Shown piece after piece: positions 27,843 through 38,104 of a DNA stretch of 64,000 bases (its first letter is position 1; each line of letters begins with the position of its first letter). The stretch is from the NCBI RefSeq assembly GCF_001541095.1, contig NZ_LMXH01000006.1, positions 1 to 64,000 of the forward strand, written 5' to 3'. Both the position numbers and the translations under genes were made by a program. The notes beneath the pieces were generated by a model, which did not search any database, had not been told where the DNA came from, and saw only the letters and a list, made by a program, of their open reading frames with translations. Origin of the DNA: Paenibacillus sp. FJAT-26967 (GTDB lineage Bacteria; Bacillota; Bacilli; Paenibacillales; NBRC-103111).

Positions 27843-29933
27843 ATGAGAATGGGATGGAAATCAATCTTGCTTTGGGGAGGTATTTCCATTGTCGGAGCCA
27901 TTGCTTTCGGGCTGGTTGCGCTCGGTCAGGGAGAGACCATTAATGCGGCTTGGCTCGTTATTGCAGCCGTCAGCTGCTATGCGGTCGCTTACCGTTTCTA
28001 CAGCCGTTTCCTGGCCCGGAAAGTCTTTGAACTCGATGACAACCGGAAAACACCCGCAGAAGTAAACAACGACGGCAAAGATTACGTGCCTACGAACAAA
28101 TGGGTCCTGTTCGGACACCATTTCGCCGCCATTGCCGGAGCGGGACCTCTGGTCGGCCCGGTACTTGCCGCGCAAATGGGCTACCTGCCCGGTACGCTCT
28201 GGATCATTATCGGGGTCATCCTCGGAGGAGCTGTCCAGGACTTCGTGATCCTGTTCGCTTCAACGAGGCGTAACGGCAAATCGCTGGGCGACATGATCCG
28301 CGACGAAGTCGGCAAATTCACCGGCACGATCGCCATGCTCGGTATTCTCGGCATTATGGTGATCCTGCTGGCCGTACTGGGACTCGTGGTCGTCAAAGCT
28401 CTGATCGGCAGCCCCTGGGGGATGTTTACGATTGCCGCAACTATACCGATCGCTCTGCTCATGGGCGTCTATATGCGCTACATCCGACCGGGACGTGTCG
28501 GAGAAGCCTCGCTCATCGGCGTGGTCCTCCTGATCCTCTCTCTGATCGGAGGCAAATATGTAGCGGAGAGCGCCGCGCTCGCTCCCATGTTCAGCTTCTC
28601 CGGCGAAACGATCGCGCTGATGATGATTGCTTACGGCTTCATCGCTTCCGTCATGCCGGTGTGGCTGCTGCTTGCGCCGCGCGATTATCTCAGCACCTTC
28701 CTCAAAATCGGCACGATTGCGGGTCTGGCCGCCGGAATTATCTTCGTCCTGCCGGAACTGTCAATGCCGGCTACAACCAAATTCATTGACGGTACGGGCC
28801 CTGTATTCGCCGGAAATCTGTTCCCGTTCCTGTTCATCACGATTGCCTGCGGAGCCGTGTCCGGCTTCCATGCGCTGATCTCTTCCGGAACGACGCCCAA
28901 GATGCTGGAGCGTGAAACCCATGCCCGGCCGATCGGGTACGGCGCGATGCTGATGGAATCATTCGTCGCGATAATGGCGCTGATCGCGGCCTGTGTCATC
29001 ACGCCGGGCACCTACTTCGCGATTAACTCCTCCGCAGCCGCGCTCGGCGGTACCGATGTTGTCACAGCGGCCGCTACGGTGACGAACTGGGGCTTCACGA
29101 TCACGCCGGAGGAGCTGACCACGCTCTCGAAGGACATCGGCGAGAGCACCATTCTGTCACGGACAGGCGGTGCCCCAACCTTCGCCATCGGGATGGCGCA
29201 GATCCTGTCCTCCGTCGTCGGAGGCAAGGCCATGATGGCGTTCTGGTATCACTTCGCCATCCTTTTCGAAGCACTGTTCATCCTGACGACGATAGACGCA
29301 GGCACCCGGGTGGGCCGCTTCCTCATTCAGGATCTGCTGCGCTTCGGCAGCAAGAAACTCGGCAACACGCAGTCCACGCTCGGCAATCTCATTGCCACAG
29401 GGCTCTGTGTCGCCGGCTGGGGCTACTTCCTCTATCAGGGCGTGATAGATCCGCTCGGCGGTATCAACTCCCTGTGGGCGCTGTTCGGCATCGCTAACCA
29501 GATGCTGGCGGGCATGGCCCTTCTGCTGGGCACGACCATTTTATTCAAAATGGGCAAGAAAAAATACGCGTGGGTCACACTTATACCCACCGTCTGGCTG
29601 CTTATCGTGACCATGACGGCCGGCTGGCAGAAGCTGTTCCACGAGAAAACGAATATCGGGTTCCTGTCCCATGCCAAGCAGTACCAGACGGCACTGGACG
29701 GCGGTACCCTCATCGCACCGGCCAAGAATGCCGACCAGATGAAACAGATTATTATGAACGACTATGTCAATTCGTCGCTGACCGCCTTCTTTATGATTGT
29801 CGTTCTGATCATCCTGATATCCTCCGTCCGCGTATGGATCCGGGCGATCAAGAACAAGCCGATGGACACGACCGAGACACCTTATATTCCAAGAGGGCCG
29901 CAAGGCGGATCGGGGGCGGCGAAATATGTTTAA
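27843..29933 (+). CDS. cstA: Carbon starvation protein A, peptide/pyruvate transporter
   Basis: A 696-residue membrane protein of the CstA family with about 16-18 helices. Family blocks are clear: YVPTNKWVLFGHHFAAIAGAG, GPVLAAQMGYLPGTLWIIIG and VSGFHALISSGTTPKML. E. coli relatives import peptides or pyruvate under starvation. The ribosome site is GGGAGG, eight bases before ATG. It overlaps the next small gene, its usual partner, and the upstream cre site predicts catabolite repression. Confidence 0.95.
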   Translation: MRMGWKSILLWGGISIVGAIAFGLVALGQGETINAAWLVIAAVSCYAVAYRFYSRFLARKVFELDDNRKTPAEVNNDGKDYVPTNKWVLFGHHFAAIAGAGPLVGPVLAAQMGYLPGTLWIIIGVILGGAVQDFVILFASTRRNGKSLGDMIRDEVGKFTGTIAMLGILGIMVILLAVLGLVVVKALIGSPWGMFTIAATIPIALLMGVYMRYIRPGRVGEASLIGVVLLILSLIGGKYVAESAALAPMFSFSGETIALMMIAYGFIASVMPVWLLLAPRDYLSTFLKIGTIAGLAAGIIFVLPELSMPATTKFIDGTGPVFAGNLFPFLFITIACGAVSGFHALISSGTTPKMLERETHARPIGYGAMLMESFVAIMALIAACVITPGTYFAINSSAAALGGTDVVTAAATVTNWGFTITPEELTTLSKDIGESTILSRTGGAPTFAIGMAQILSSVVGGKAMMAFWYHFAILFEALFILTTIDAGTRVGRFLIQDLLRFGSKKLGNTQSTLGNLIATGLCVAGWGYFLYQGVIDPLGGINSLWALFGIANQMLAGMALLLGTTILFKMGKKKYAWVTLIPTVWLLIVTMTAGWQKLFHEKTNIGFLSHAKQYQTALDGGTLIAPAKNADQMKQIIMNDYVNSSLTAFFMIVVLIILISSVRVWIRAIKNKPMDTTETPYIPRGPQGGSGAAKYV

Positions 29934-30129
29934 CCGCTTGAGAATCATGTGGAGCTACCGCAGGCAGTTTCTTGACCTCCTGGTTGGGGTGCCAAACTAT
30001 GAAACCTATGTGGAGCATATGAAAACAAGCCACTGCGACCGTCCGATCCTGAGCCGTGCAGAGTTCTTCCGGCAGGCCCAGGATAACCGCTACGATTCTA
30101 AAGACGGGAAGATCACCCGCTGCTGCTGA
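29926..30129 (+). CDS. YbdD/YjiX-family small protein
   Basis: A 67-residue soluble protein with the family core VGVPNYETYVEHM and a CDRPILSRAEFFRQAQDNRYD block. It overlaps the end of cstA by 8 bases. This pairing is widely conserved, and the small protein is thought to be needed for CstA-type transport. The tail ends in a CC pair. Confidence 0.92.
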   Translation: MFNRLRIMWSYRRQFLDLLVGVPNYETYVEHMKTSHCDRPILSRAEFFRQAQDNRYDSKDGKITRCC

Positions 30130-30200
30130 GGCTCCTGCTGAGGCTGCCGCTGCCGGCATCCGGCAATAGAAAGCTCCCGCATCGCCCGCAGCCGGAAATC

Positions 30201-30246
30201 AAAATAAAGACTCCTGAACCTCTATCTTGTTCAGGAGTCTTTATTT
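30201..30246. terminator. Bidirectional terminator between cstA and yitT-like genes
   Basis: AAAGACTCCTGAAC pairs with GTTCAGGAGTCTTT, with A/T runs on both flanks. Confidence 0.9.
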
Positions 30247-30279
30247 ACTTTGTAAGTATCCTTATCAAAGCACGCAGGT

Positions 30280-31170
30280 TTAGTGAATATCTTTCTTCTT
30301 GAAGCGTCCGCCCTTCACATCGTGAATGTTGCCGACCGCAATAAACGCATTTTCGTCCCATTCCTCGACGATTGTTTTGAGCTTGGCTTCTTCCAGACGG
30401 GTGATTACGATAAAGATTACTTTCTTATCGTCTCCCGTATAAGCACCTTCCCCATGCAGGAATGTCACGCCGCGGCCCAGACGCTGAGTGAGCGCATCGC
30501 CGATTTCTTTATACTTATCACTGATGATCCACACCGATTTGGACTGATCCAGCCCTTCGATGGTCACATCGATCATTTTCATAGCTATATAATACGCAAT
30601 CAGGGAGTACATCGCATGGTCCCATCCGAAGACGAAACCGGCGCTTCCCAGAATAAATAAATTTACGAACAGAACGATCTCACCGACGGAGAAAGGTGAC
30701 TTTTTGTTAATGAGAATCGCTACGATTTCCGTACCGTCCAAAGAACCTCCTGAACGGATAACCAGGCCGATCCCGACGCCGAGAATAACGCCCCCGAACA
30801 CTGCCGCCAGCAGCGGGTCCGCGGTAAAGGCTGGAACAGGATGAAGCAGATACGTACCGACCGACATGGCCAGAATGCCAAAAAGCGTTGATAATGCAAA
30901 GGTTTTACCGATCTGTTTGTAGCCCAGATATAAGAAGGGAAGATTCAGAAGAGTCAGGAAGATACCGAGAGGAAGTCCAAGAAAGTGAGAAAGCATGATG
31001 GAAATGCCCGTGATACCGCCATCAATGATGTTGTTCGGGACGAGGAAAACTTCCAGTCCTACCGAGAAGAGCCCGGCGCCTATAATAATAAAGACGGCCC
31101 TGCGTACAAGCTTAGCGATGGATTGCTTGGAACCTTTGGAACTTTGAAATGCCGCATTGTCTACATTCAA
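30280..31170 (-). CDS. YitT-family membrane protein
   Basis: A 296-residue protein with five or six transmembrane helices in the first 200 residues (DUF161 repeats, for example GLEVFLVPNNIIDGGITGISIML and GLVIRSGGSLDGTEIVAILI) and a C-terminal cytosolic DUF2179 domain (about 215-296). It belongs to a large Bacillales family of unknown transport function. It is a single gene between two terminators. Confidence 0.9.
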   Translation of the reverse strand: MNVDNAAFQSSKGSKQSIAKLVRRAVFIIIGAGLFSVGLEVFLVPNNIIDGGITGISIMLSHFLGLPLGIFLTLLNLPFLYLGYKQIGKTFALSTLFGILAMSVGTYLLHPVPAFTADPLLAAVFGGVILGVGIGLVIRSGGSLDGTEIVAILINKKSPFSVGEIVLFVNLFILGSAGFVFGWDHAMYSLIAYYIAMKMIDVTIEGLDQSKSVWIISDKYKEIGDALTQRLGRGVTFLHGEGAYTGDDKKVIFIVITRLEEAKLKTIVEEWDENAFIAVGNIHDVKGGRFKKKDIH

Positions 31171-31222
31171 TGGCCTTACACCCCTTTTATAATATATACA
31201 GCCGGATGCCGCCTACCGGAAC

Positions 31223-31256
31223 AAAAAAAAGGAAGTCTGTTTGCAAACAGACTTCC
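31223..31256 (-). terminator. Terminator of the MDR oxidoreductase gene
   Basis: The perfect 26-base palindrome GGAAGTCTGTTTG/CAAACAGACTTCC is followed on the minus strand by eight T. Confidence 0.85.
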
Positions 31257-31326
31257 ACCTGGTAAACAAACATCGAATACATATATTATATCATATTATT
31301 CGACTAGGATCACTTAATTTAACGAT

Positions 31327-32349
31327 TTAAGACGTTTTTTCGGCATCCGCTACATTGACAAGCTGCTTGCCGATATTTTCGCCTTTGAAGAGGCCCAGGA
31401 ACGCTTCGATCGTCTGGTCAAAACCTTCTACAATAGTCTCTCTGTACTTCAATTTCCCTGCTTTTAACCAGGACGCCAGATCCTTCATTCCTTCGGGATA
31501 GCGCGCACTATAGTCACCTACGATAAAGCCCTTCATAAGCGCACTGTTGGTCAGCAGGCGGCCTTGGATGCGCGGCCCGTTGTCCGGCTTCTCCAGGTTA
31601 TACAGAGCGATTTGGCCGCACAGCGGAATGCGGGCCCCTTTGTTAATCAGGCTCAAAACCGCATCCGAGATTTCGCCGCCTACGTTATCAAAATAAACAT
31701 CCACGCCGTCCGGACAGGCTTCCTTCATGGCTGCATGGATATCGCCCTCGCTTCTGTAATTGACGACTACATCAAAGCCGAGCTCCTTCTTGAGATAGTC
31801 GGCTTTCTCTTCTGATCCTGCTATCCCGACTACCCGCGCACCTTTGAGCTTGGCGATTTGGCCGACGGCTGTTCCAACGGCTCCGGCCGCGCCGGATACG
31901 ACGACAGTCTCCCCTTCCTTGGGCTGACCTATATCAAGCAGTCCGAAATACGCGGTCAGACCCGGCATCCCCAGAATGCCCAGCGCAGTCGTTACCGGAG
32001 CCAGTGAAGGGTCTACCTTCGTAACCTGGCCTGCTTTGACTACGGAATACTCCTGCCAGCCCAGGTTGCCGACCACATACTCACCTTTCTTGAATTCCGA
32101 TGTCTTGGACTCCGCTATTTGTCCGACAACACCGCCTGTTATGATTTCCCCTACCTTATAGGGCGGTACATACGATTTCTGATCGTTCATTCTGCCGCGC
32201 ATATAAGGGTCCACCGAAAGATATAAAGCACGCACAAGGGCCTGTCCCTCTTCTAAGCCCGGAACCTCGGATTCTGTGAACTCGAAATTGTGCTTACCGG
32301 GCATACCTTCAGGTCTGCTGATCAAGCGAATTTGCCGGTTATTCATCAT
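31327..32349 (-). CDS. NADP-dependent zinc-free MDR oxidoreductase
   Basis: A 340-residue medium-chain reductase of the leukotriene B4 dehydrogenase/YfmJ/CurA group. The N-terminal MRGRMNDQKSYVPPYKVGE block is the family signature. The Rossmann motif is VVSGAAGAVGTAVGQIAKLKG and the zinc-ligand cysteines are absent. Relatives reduce the double bond of alpha,beta-unsaturated ketones or aldehydes. It is monocistronic. Confidence 0.92.
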   Translation of the reverse strand: MMNNRQIRLISRPEGMPGKHNFEFTESEVPGLEEGQALVRALYLSVDPYMRGRMNDQKSYVPPYKVGEIITGGVVGQIAESKTSEFKKGEYVVGNLGWQEYSVVKAGQVTKVDPSLAPVTTALGILGMPGLTAYFGLLDIGQPKEGETVVVSGAAGAVGTAVGQIAKLKGARVVGIAGSEEKADYLKKELGFDVVVNYRSEGDIHAAMKEACPDGVDVYFDNVGGEISDAVLSLINKGARIPLCGQIALYNLEKPDNGPRIQGRLLTNSALMKGFIVGDYSARYPEGMKDLASWLKAGKLKYRETIVEGFDQTIEAFLGLFKGENIGKQLVNVADAEKTS

Positions 32350-32493
32350 GGATACTGCCTCCTTGAGATCTATTTAAGACTTCCGTCGTTTCCAGGACCT
32401 TTTCAACCTAATATAATCCGGTCTCGTCCTCGCAAAGAATCGCGCATGAGTCCGCGTTCATCCCCCGGTATTTTACCCTGCGTTCCCCCATAG

Positions 32494-32530
32494 AAAACAA
32501 AAAGCCCTGCAAGCAGACACACTTACAGGG
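32494..32530 (-). terminator. Terminator of the YjbR-like gene
   Basis: CCCTGTAAG pairs with CTTGCAGGG on the minus strand, followed by TTTTTGTTTTC. Confidence 0.8.
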
Positions 32531-32548
32531 TCTATACTATTAAAATGG

Positions 32549-32926
32549 CTATAACCGACCGGCCGGCAGGCCCAGTTTCTCCTTCTCGGCCTTCGTCAAG
32601 CCTTTCACCACAAGATGATACGATATATCGATCATCTCCTGCAATTCCTCCGCCGGCACCTTCCGATTCAAGAGCACGGTATTCCAGTGCCTTTTGTTCA
32701 TATGGTACCCCGCCAGGACCGTGCCGGGATACTGCTGCCTGAGCAACTCCCCTTCCTCCGGTACGCATTTTAGCGTCACACTGCCCGCCTCGCCAGACGC
32801 ATCCGATGGCATCAAGGCAAACATTTTGCCCCCGACCTTAATTACATCCGTCGTCTCGTCAAAAGGCCGCTCCGCAGCTGCCCCGGGCTTCTGTAAGCAA
32901 TAGGTATAAATATCTCTGACGTTCAC
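32549..32926 (-). CDS. MmcQ/YjbR-family protein
   Basis: A 125-residue protein of the cyaY-like YjbR fold: YTYCLQKPGAAAERPFDET, VIKVGGKMFAL, then HMNKRHWNTVLLN and the ISYHLVVKGLTKAEK end. The frame is open to 33010, but GTG at 32926, behind GGGAGGGGG, restores the family's normal N-terminus. The function is not established; DNA binding has been proposed for the family. Confidence 0.85.
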   Translation of the reverse strand: MNVRDIYTYCLQKPGAAAERPFDETTDVIKVGGKMFALMPSDASGEAGSVTLKCVPEEGELLRQQYPGTVLAGYHMNKRHWNTVLLNRKVPAEELQEMIDISYHLVVKGLTKAEKEKLGLPAGRL

Positions 32927-33114
32927 AGCAACAACCCCCTCCCGCATTTTGTGAAAATAACAGTCCTTGACCTTCAATCTTATGGGGACTATAAGGGATT
33001 TCCATACCAACCCGGTTAATTCCTCCGTAGTAACCGCTTTACGTTAAACCGCATACTTTTCAAGATACTTTTGCACCCCCTCTGTACCAATGCCAATTTC
33101 ATTTCCTGCCTAAA

Positions 33115-33181
33115 ATAAAATAAAAAACACCCCTCAGGACTTACATTGGAGGATTATCCAACGAAAGTATCCCAAGGGGTG
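33115..33181 (-). terminator. Terminator after ptsI
   Basis: CACCCCT and AGGGGTG form the base of a branched hairpin whose inner arm is TTGGA/TCCAA, followed by TTTTTTATTTTATTTT on the minus strand. Confidence 0.75.
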
Positions 33182-33234
33182 CTGCTTACCGTTCTTGCCT
33201 TCTCCACATCCCGAGACGGGATGATACCCGCTGC

Positions 33235-34950
33235 TTACGCAAGCATCTGCGCTTCCACCAGCGCTACGACTTCTTCGGCCGTAGACAGCTCGATTGCACG
33301 GGCTGCCAGTTCCTGCATGTCAGCGAGCGACAGCTTGACGATCTGGCTGCGTGCAGGCAGAATCGAAGTCGCGCTCATGCTGAACTCGTCGAGGCCAAGG
33401 CCCAGCAGCAGGGGAATAGCCACTGCATCTCCGGCCATTTCTCCGCACATGCCGGCCCATTTGCCTTCGCGGTGAGCCGCGTCGATGACCATTTTGACCA
33501 GACGCAGGATGGCCGGGTTGTACGGCTGGTACAGGTAGGATACCCGCTCGTTCATCCGGTCGGCCGCCATCGTATATTGAATGAGGTCATTCGTTCCGAT
33601 GGAGAAGAAGTCTACTTCCTTCGCAAACTGATCGGCCATTACCGCCGTAGAAGGAATCTCAACCATGATGCCGAGTTGAATGTCATCGGCAGCAGGTGTT
33701 CCTTCCGCCGCGAGCTTCTCCTTCTCCTCGAGAAGAAGAGCCTTGGCCTGGCGGAACTCATCCAGTGTGGCGATCATAGGGAACATGATCCGCAGGGAGC
33801 CGTGCACGCTGGCGCGGAGCAGAGCGCGAAGCTGGGTGCGGAATATGTCCTCCCGCTCCAGGCACAACCGGATCGCACGGAATCCGAGGAAAGGGTTCAT
33901 CTCCTTCGGAAGCTTCAGATACGGCAGCTCTTTGTCTCCGCCGATATCCAGTGTGCGGACGACGACCGGCTTGCCTTCCATCTTCTCCAGTACCGCCTTG
34001 TAAGCCTTGTACTGCTCTTCCTCGGAAGGCAGCTGATCGCGGCCCATGTACAGGAACTCCGTCCGGTACAGGCCGACGGCTTCGCCGCCGTTCTCCAGCA
34101 CGCCTGCCACGTCGGCAGGTGTACCGATGTTGGCGGCCAGCTCTACGTGGTGTCCGTCCGGTGTAACGGTCGGCTCACCCTTCAGCTTGGCCCATTCCGC
34201 GCGCTGCTCGGCATACCGCTGCTGCTTCGCGCGGTATTCCTCGACGATGTGCGGCTCGGGGTTGATCAGGACGTCGCCGTCCAGACCGTCCACGATCAGC
34301 AGATCGCCGTCCTGAACCAGATCGAGCACGTTCTTCGTGCCTACGACCGCCGGAATCTCAAGCGAGCGCGCCATAATCGCAGAGTGCGAGGTGCGGCCCC
34401 CGATATTGGTCGTGAAGCCTTTGACGTAAGTGCGATTCAGCTGTGCTGTATCCGAAGGCGTCAAATCTTCTGCCACGACAACCGTCTCTTCCGAGATAGC
34501 GGATGGACTGACGAATTTGACGCCGAGCAGATGAGCCAGCACCCGCTTCGTCACGTCACGCATGTCGGCCGCGCGTTCTTTCAAGTATTCGCTGTTCATG
34601 TTCTCGAACATCTCGACAAACGTCATTGCCACTTCATTCATCGCAAATTCCGCATTCACTTGTTCGTCACGGATCTTCGCGATGACAGGATCGATCAGTT
34701 CCGGATCGCTTAATACGAGCAGATGCGATTCGAAGATCTCCGCTTTCTCCTCTCCCATTTCCCGGAGAGTCTGTTCTTTGATCACCTCAAGCTCTGCCCT
34801 GGATTTCTCCAGCGCAGACTCGAATTTGGCGACCTCTGCTTCCGCATCCTGAACCGGTTTCCGCGCCACGGTCAGATCGGGATGCTCCAGGCGGAACGCC
34901 CGGGCGATGGCAATGCCCGCCGAAGCGGCAATGCCGCGGATGTTAGGCAT
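33235..34950 (-). CDS. ptsI: PTS enzyme I (phosphoenolpyruvate-protein phosphotransferase)
   Basis: A 571-residue cytosolic enzyme that takes phosphate from PEP and passes it to HPr. The active-site histidine is in [21 protein letters not shown] (about residue 190). The PEP-binding half has [32 protein letters not shown], and the catalytic Cys region [10 protein letters not shown] near residue 500. It overlaps the end of ptsH by 8 bases and ends before the terminator at 33115. Confidence 0.98.
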   Translation of the reverse strand: MPNIRGIAASAGIAIARAFRLEHPDLTVARKPVQDAEAEVAKFESALEKSRAELEVIKEQTLREMGEEKAEIFESHLLVLSDPELIDPVIAKIRDEQVNAEFAMNEVAMTFVEMFENMNSEYLKERAADMRDVTKRVLAHLLGVKFVSPSAISEETVVVAEDLTPSDTAQLNRTYVKGFTTNIGGRTSHSAIMARSLEIPAVVGTKNVLDLVQDGDLLIVDGLDGDVLINPEPHIVEEYRAKQQRYAEQRAEWAKLKGEPTVTPDGHHVELAANIGTPADVAGVLENGGEAVGLYRTEFLYMGRDQLPSEEEQYKAYKAVLEKMEGKPVVVRTLDIGGDKELPYLKLPKEMNPFLGFRAIRLCLEREDIFRTQLRALLRASVHGSLRIMFPMIATLDEFRQAKALLLEEKEKLAAEGTPAADDIQLGIMVEIPSTAVMADQFAKEVDFFSIGTNDLIQYTMAADRMNERVSYLYQPYNPAILRLVKMVIDAAHREGKWAGMCGEMAGDAVAIPLLLGLGLDEFSMSATSILPARSQIVKLSLADMQELAARAIELSTAEEVVALVEAQMLA

Positions 34951-35215
34951 GAAGCTCGCCCAGCCCTTCTTTAACCATGATCTCTTCCAGCGCGGCTATC
35001 GCTTCAGCGGCATCTTCACCCTCTGCCGACAAAGTAAGAATGTCATTCTCTTCCAGACCCAGGGAAAGTACACCCAGAATCGACTTCATCGTAACTTTCT
35101 TGCCTTTGCTTTCAGCGAATACGCCGGACTTGAATTTATTAGAGGCATTAACTAGAGCCGTTGCCGGACGTGCGTGAATTCCTGTGTCGCTCGTGACTTT
35201 AAATGTTTTTTCCAT
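34943..35215 (-). CDS. ptsH: Phosphocarrier protein HPr
   Basis: A 90-residue carrier starting at MEKTFKV. His14 in TGIHARPAT accepts phosphate from enzyme I. Ser45 in [14 protein letters not shown] is the HPr-kinase regulatory site of Gram-positives, which makes HPr a CcpA cofactor and fits the cre site found at cstA. The frame extends seven codons further upstream, but the shorter start is the conserved one. Order is ptsG-ptsH-ptsI. Confidence 0.96.
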   Translation of the reverse strand: MEKTFKVTSDTGIHARPATALVNASNKFKSGVFAESKGKKVTMKSILGVLSLGLEENDILTLSAEGEDAAEAIAALEEIMVKEGLGELHA

Positions 35216-35290
35216 GGTTAACTCATCTCCGCTCATAGGATTTAAATTACTTCTGTCTATATTAACCGAAATCGGGAAGTTAGAAAAAGG

Positions 35291-37354
35291 TTACTTCAGC
35301 GTGATGATATTCTTCTCGCCGGATTTCACGTCACCTTGCTTGTTCAAACGGATTTCGGTGCCCTCAGGCAGGTTCGTAAAGATTACCGGCGTGATGATCG
35401 AAGGCGCATGTTCCTTGACGTAATCCAGGTCCACCTGCATGATCGGCTGGCCCGCTTCCACGATATCACCTTCGGACACAAGAACATCAAAGCCTTGGCC
35501 TTTCAGTTTTACCGTGTTGACGCCAATATGAACGAGCAGTTCTTTGCCGCCGTCCGACTGGATGCCAATCGCATGCTTGCTCGGGAACACATTGAAAATT
35601 TTACCGTTAACCGGAGACACGATCGTACCGTTCTTAGGCAGAATGGCAAAACCGTCACCGGTCATTTTCTGCGAGAAAACTTCATCGGGAACAAGTGTGA
35701 TATCCATCAGTTCGCCATCAGCAGGGGCAACAATCGTCTCCTCTGCGAGAATATGACTACGCTCTGTGTCCACCGTCTCGACTACAGGAGCCGCAGTTGG
35801 TACGCGTCCAGCCATAACATCCTGGATCTGATTTTTGAGGGAATCGGATTTTGTCCCGAAAATCGCCTGAATGTTATTGCCCACTTCCAGAACGCCGGAT
35901 GCGCCAAGTTTCTTCAAACGCTCCTTGTCCACTTCACCCTTATCCTTCACTTGTACACGCAAACGTGTGATACAAGCATCCAGATTCGAGATGTTAGGCG
36001 CACCGCCGAGGGCCGCGAGGATATTGCTTGGAAGCTCTGCCGAACCCGCAGCAGATGGAGCGGCGGACGGTTTGCCTTCCGTATCGCCATCCGTTTCCTG
36101 AGCGGCTTCACGGCCTGGTGTAAGCAGATTGAACTTCGTAATCGCAAACCGGAACACGACGTAATAAATGACCGCGAAGACGAGACCTACCAGAATTGCA
36201 AGCCACCACGGCGTACGGTTAGGCAGTACACCCAGCAGCAGGAAGTCGATCGCGCCGCCTGAGAAGGAGAAACCCAGCTTCACCTGAAGCAAAGTCATGA
36301 TCGCAAAAGACAGACCTGCAAGCAATGCGTGGAGTACATAGAGCAGAGGAGCTACGAACAAGAACGAGAACTCGATCGGCTCGGTAATCCCTGTCAGGAA
36401 AGCCGTCAGTGCCGCGGAACCCATAATTCCTGCTACGAACTTCTTATTCTCCGGACGCGCCGTATGATACATCGCGAGACACGCAGCCGGAAGGCCGAAC
36501 ATCATGAACGGGAAATTACCGCTCATAAACGTACCTGCCGTCAGCTCCGCCCCGTCTTTCAGCTGAGCGAAGAAAATCTTCATATCACCGCGGATCAGAT
36601 TACCAGCCGCGTCTGTATATTGGCCAAATTCATACCAGAATGGCGCATTCCAGATATGGTGCAGACCAAACGGAATGAGAGAACGTACGCCGACTCCGAA
36701 TACAAAGGAAGCAAGTACCGGGTTCGCGTCGAGAACGGAACGGGAGAACGTGCTGAGGCCATGCTGGACCGGAGGCCAGATAAAGATCAGGATCAGGCCT
36801 GCTGCCAGAGCGGCCAAGGATGTAATGATCGGCACAAAACGTTTGCCGGCAAAAAATCCGAGATAGGACGGCAGCTCGATTTTATGAAACCGCCTATACA
36901 GCATCGCCGCTATGACCCCCATAATAATACCGCCGAACACGCCGGTTTGTAGGGTTGGAATGCCGAGGACGCTGGCGTAAGACGGATCTTTGAGAGTCAG
37001 TGAATAAGGGGTTACACCTGCAAGAACCCCCATCGTCACGTTCATGATGAGGTAGCCGATCGTAGCTGCAATACCGGCAACACCGTCGCCGCCCGCCAGA
37101 CCGATTGCCACACCAATCGCGAACAGCAAAGCCAGATTGCCGAAGATAATGTCACCGGCATTGGACATCAGCGATGCGGCTACTTGAAAGCCGTTTCCGC
37201 TGAGAAAAGGCATCAGCTCAATCGTATCCGGTGTCTTCATTGCCGCGCCTAACGCCAGAAGCAGACCCGCGGCCGGAAGAATGGAAACCGGAAGCATCAG
37301 GGCCTTGCCGACTTGCTGAAGAGCACCAAACGTACCTTTTAACATGTGCTTCAC
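35291..37354 (-). CDS. ptsG: Glucose-specific PTS enzyme IICBA
   Basis: A 687-residue fusion that imports and phosphorylates glucose. IIC (about residues 1-400) is membrane-embedded and starts with FGALQQVGKALMLPVSILPAAG. IIB (about 445-520) has its phosphorylated cysteine in NLDACITRLRVQV. IIA (about 545-687) has its active histidine in HIGVNTVKLKGQGF, with the partner histidine in SKHAIGIQSDGGKEL. Order and length match Bacillus PtsG. Expression should depend on GlcT through the RAT/terminator leader at 37427-37553. Confidence 0.97.
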   Translation of the reverse strand: MKHMLKGTFGALQQVGKALMLPVSILPAAGLLLALGAAMKTPDTIELMPFLSGNGFQVAASLMSNAGDIIFGNLALLFAIGVAIGLAGGDGVAGIAATIGYLIMNVTMGVLAGVTPYSLTLKDPSYASVLGIPTLQTGVFGGIIMGVIAAMLYRRFHKIELPSYLGFFAGKRFVPIITSLAALAAGLILIFIWPPVQHGLSTFSRSVLDANPVLASFVFGVGVRSLIPFGLHHIWNAPFWYEFGQYTDAAGNLIRGDMKIFFAQLKDGAELTAGTFMSGNFPFMMFGLPAACLAMYHTARPENKKFVAGIMGSAALTAFLTGITEPIEFSFLFVAPLLYVLHALLAGLSFAIMTLLQVKLGFSFSGGAIDFLLLGVLPNRTPWWLAILVGLVFAVIYYVVFRFAITKFNLLTPGREAAQETDGDTEGKPSAAPSAAGSAELPSNILAALGGAPNISNLDACITRLRVQVKDKGEVDKERLKKLGASGVLEVGNNIQAIFGTKSDSLKNQIQDVMAGRVPTAAPVVETVDTERSHILAEETIVAPADGELMDITLVPDEVFSQKMTGDGFAILPKNGTIVSPVNGKIFNVFPSKHAIGIQSDGGKELLVHIGVNTVKLKGQGFDVLVSEGDIVEAGQPIMQVDLDYVKEHAPSIITPVIFTNLPEGTEIRLNKQGDVKSGEKNIITLK

Positions 37355-37426
37355 TTCCTTTTCGATGTATTCGATGGTAATGATTGTCTATGGATTATTC
37401 AACGCCCCAGGCAAGCCCGAAACACC

Positions 37427-37532
37427 AAAAAAGGCATGAGCAGCAAAAGAGATGCCGGAACCTGTATCTCATAAGGGTTAATATAACCCGAATGAGACAG
37501 CTTCCATTCATTCTCTTTCCCCTGCTCATGCC
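37427..37532 (-). terminator. GlcT-controlled leader terminator of ptsG
   Basis: On the minus strand GGCATGAGCAG pairs with CTGCTCATGCC, 11 of 11, followed by six T. The roughly 78-base loop contains its own nested hairpin (TCTCAT/ATGAGA around GGGTTATATTAACCC). The left arm is shared with the RAT element, so the two structures exclude each other. Confidence 0.88.
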
Positions 37533-37553
37533 TGATCGAATCAGTCACACGCG
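37522..37553 (-). promoter_or_regulatory. Ribonucleic antiterminator (RAT) for GlcT
   Basis: The core GACTGATTCGATCAGGCATG closely matches, as I recall it, the GlcT-binding RAT of the B. subtilis ptsG leader. It overlaps the left arm of the terminator at 37427, so GlcT binding would block termination when glucose is transported. Confidence 0.88.
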
Positions 37554-37593
37554 CATATCGCCTGTTCAGTTGTCATAAATCCTAAGCACCGTC

Positions 37594-37622
37594 ATTATAG
37601 CACGGCCATTTCGATTCGACAA
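37594..37622 (-). promoter_or_regulatory. SigA-type promoter of ptsGHI
   Basis: TTGTCG (37617-37622) and TATAAT (37594-37599) are spaced by 17 bases, about 40 bases before the RAT. The 363-base gap between ptsG and the ferredoxin gene is fully accounted for by this leader. Confidence 0.7.
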
Positions 37623-37717
37623 TACTCTTTCTTACACAAAATAATCTCACATAAAACTCCATTTTAGGGGTCTCTCTATCTTAGCCGGTCAAGTCTCACA
37701 CACGAACTGGATTCCAG

Positions 37718-38104
37718 TCATTCAGGGTCCGGAGCAAGAATAAAAGCTGCTTCTCCGGGAGCAAGGGGAGGCTGGCCTGGCAGCACCCGGTCGATAAAAG
37801 GAGTCGTGTCGATCTTGGCCAGTTTGGTCCTGCCCGGCCCCCAGCCGATTAAAGCACGCCAGCTTCCCAATACACCGGACTCTGCCAGCTTCTCCTCATC
37901 CGCGCCGCCGGGAACATCGCCGTATGGAGAAACATACAGGGCATCCGCAGGGCAATAGACTTCACATACGTAGCAGGTCTGGCAATCATCCTGCCGGGCA
38001 ATGACCGGAATGCGGTCAGGCCCCTCGTCGAACACATTCGTGGGGCAGACTTTCACGCATATGCCGCATTCCACGCAGCGCGAGGCGCTCACAAGTTCAA
38101 TCAT
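37718..38104 (-). CDS. 4Fe-4S ferredoxin-type subunit
   Basis: A 128-residue protein with two 4Fe-4S motifs, CVECGICVKVCP and CQTCYVCEVYCP, the second followed by ADALYVSPYG. This layout recalls the beta subunit of adenylylsulfate reductase, and a C-terminal extension (about residues 75-128) adds to it. The start ATG overlaps the stop of the flavoprotein gene (ATGA), so the two are translationally coupled and probably form one enzyme. An in-frame ATG seven codons upstream is possible. The electron donor or acceptor role is inferred. Confidence 0.82.
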   Translation of the reverse strand: MIELVSASRCVECGICVKVCPTNVFDEGPDRIPVIARQDDCQTCYVCEVYCPADALYVSPYGDVPGGADEEKLAESGVLGSWRALIGWGPGRTKLAKIDTTPFIDRVLPGQPPLAPGEAAFILAPDPE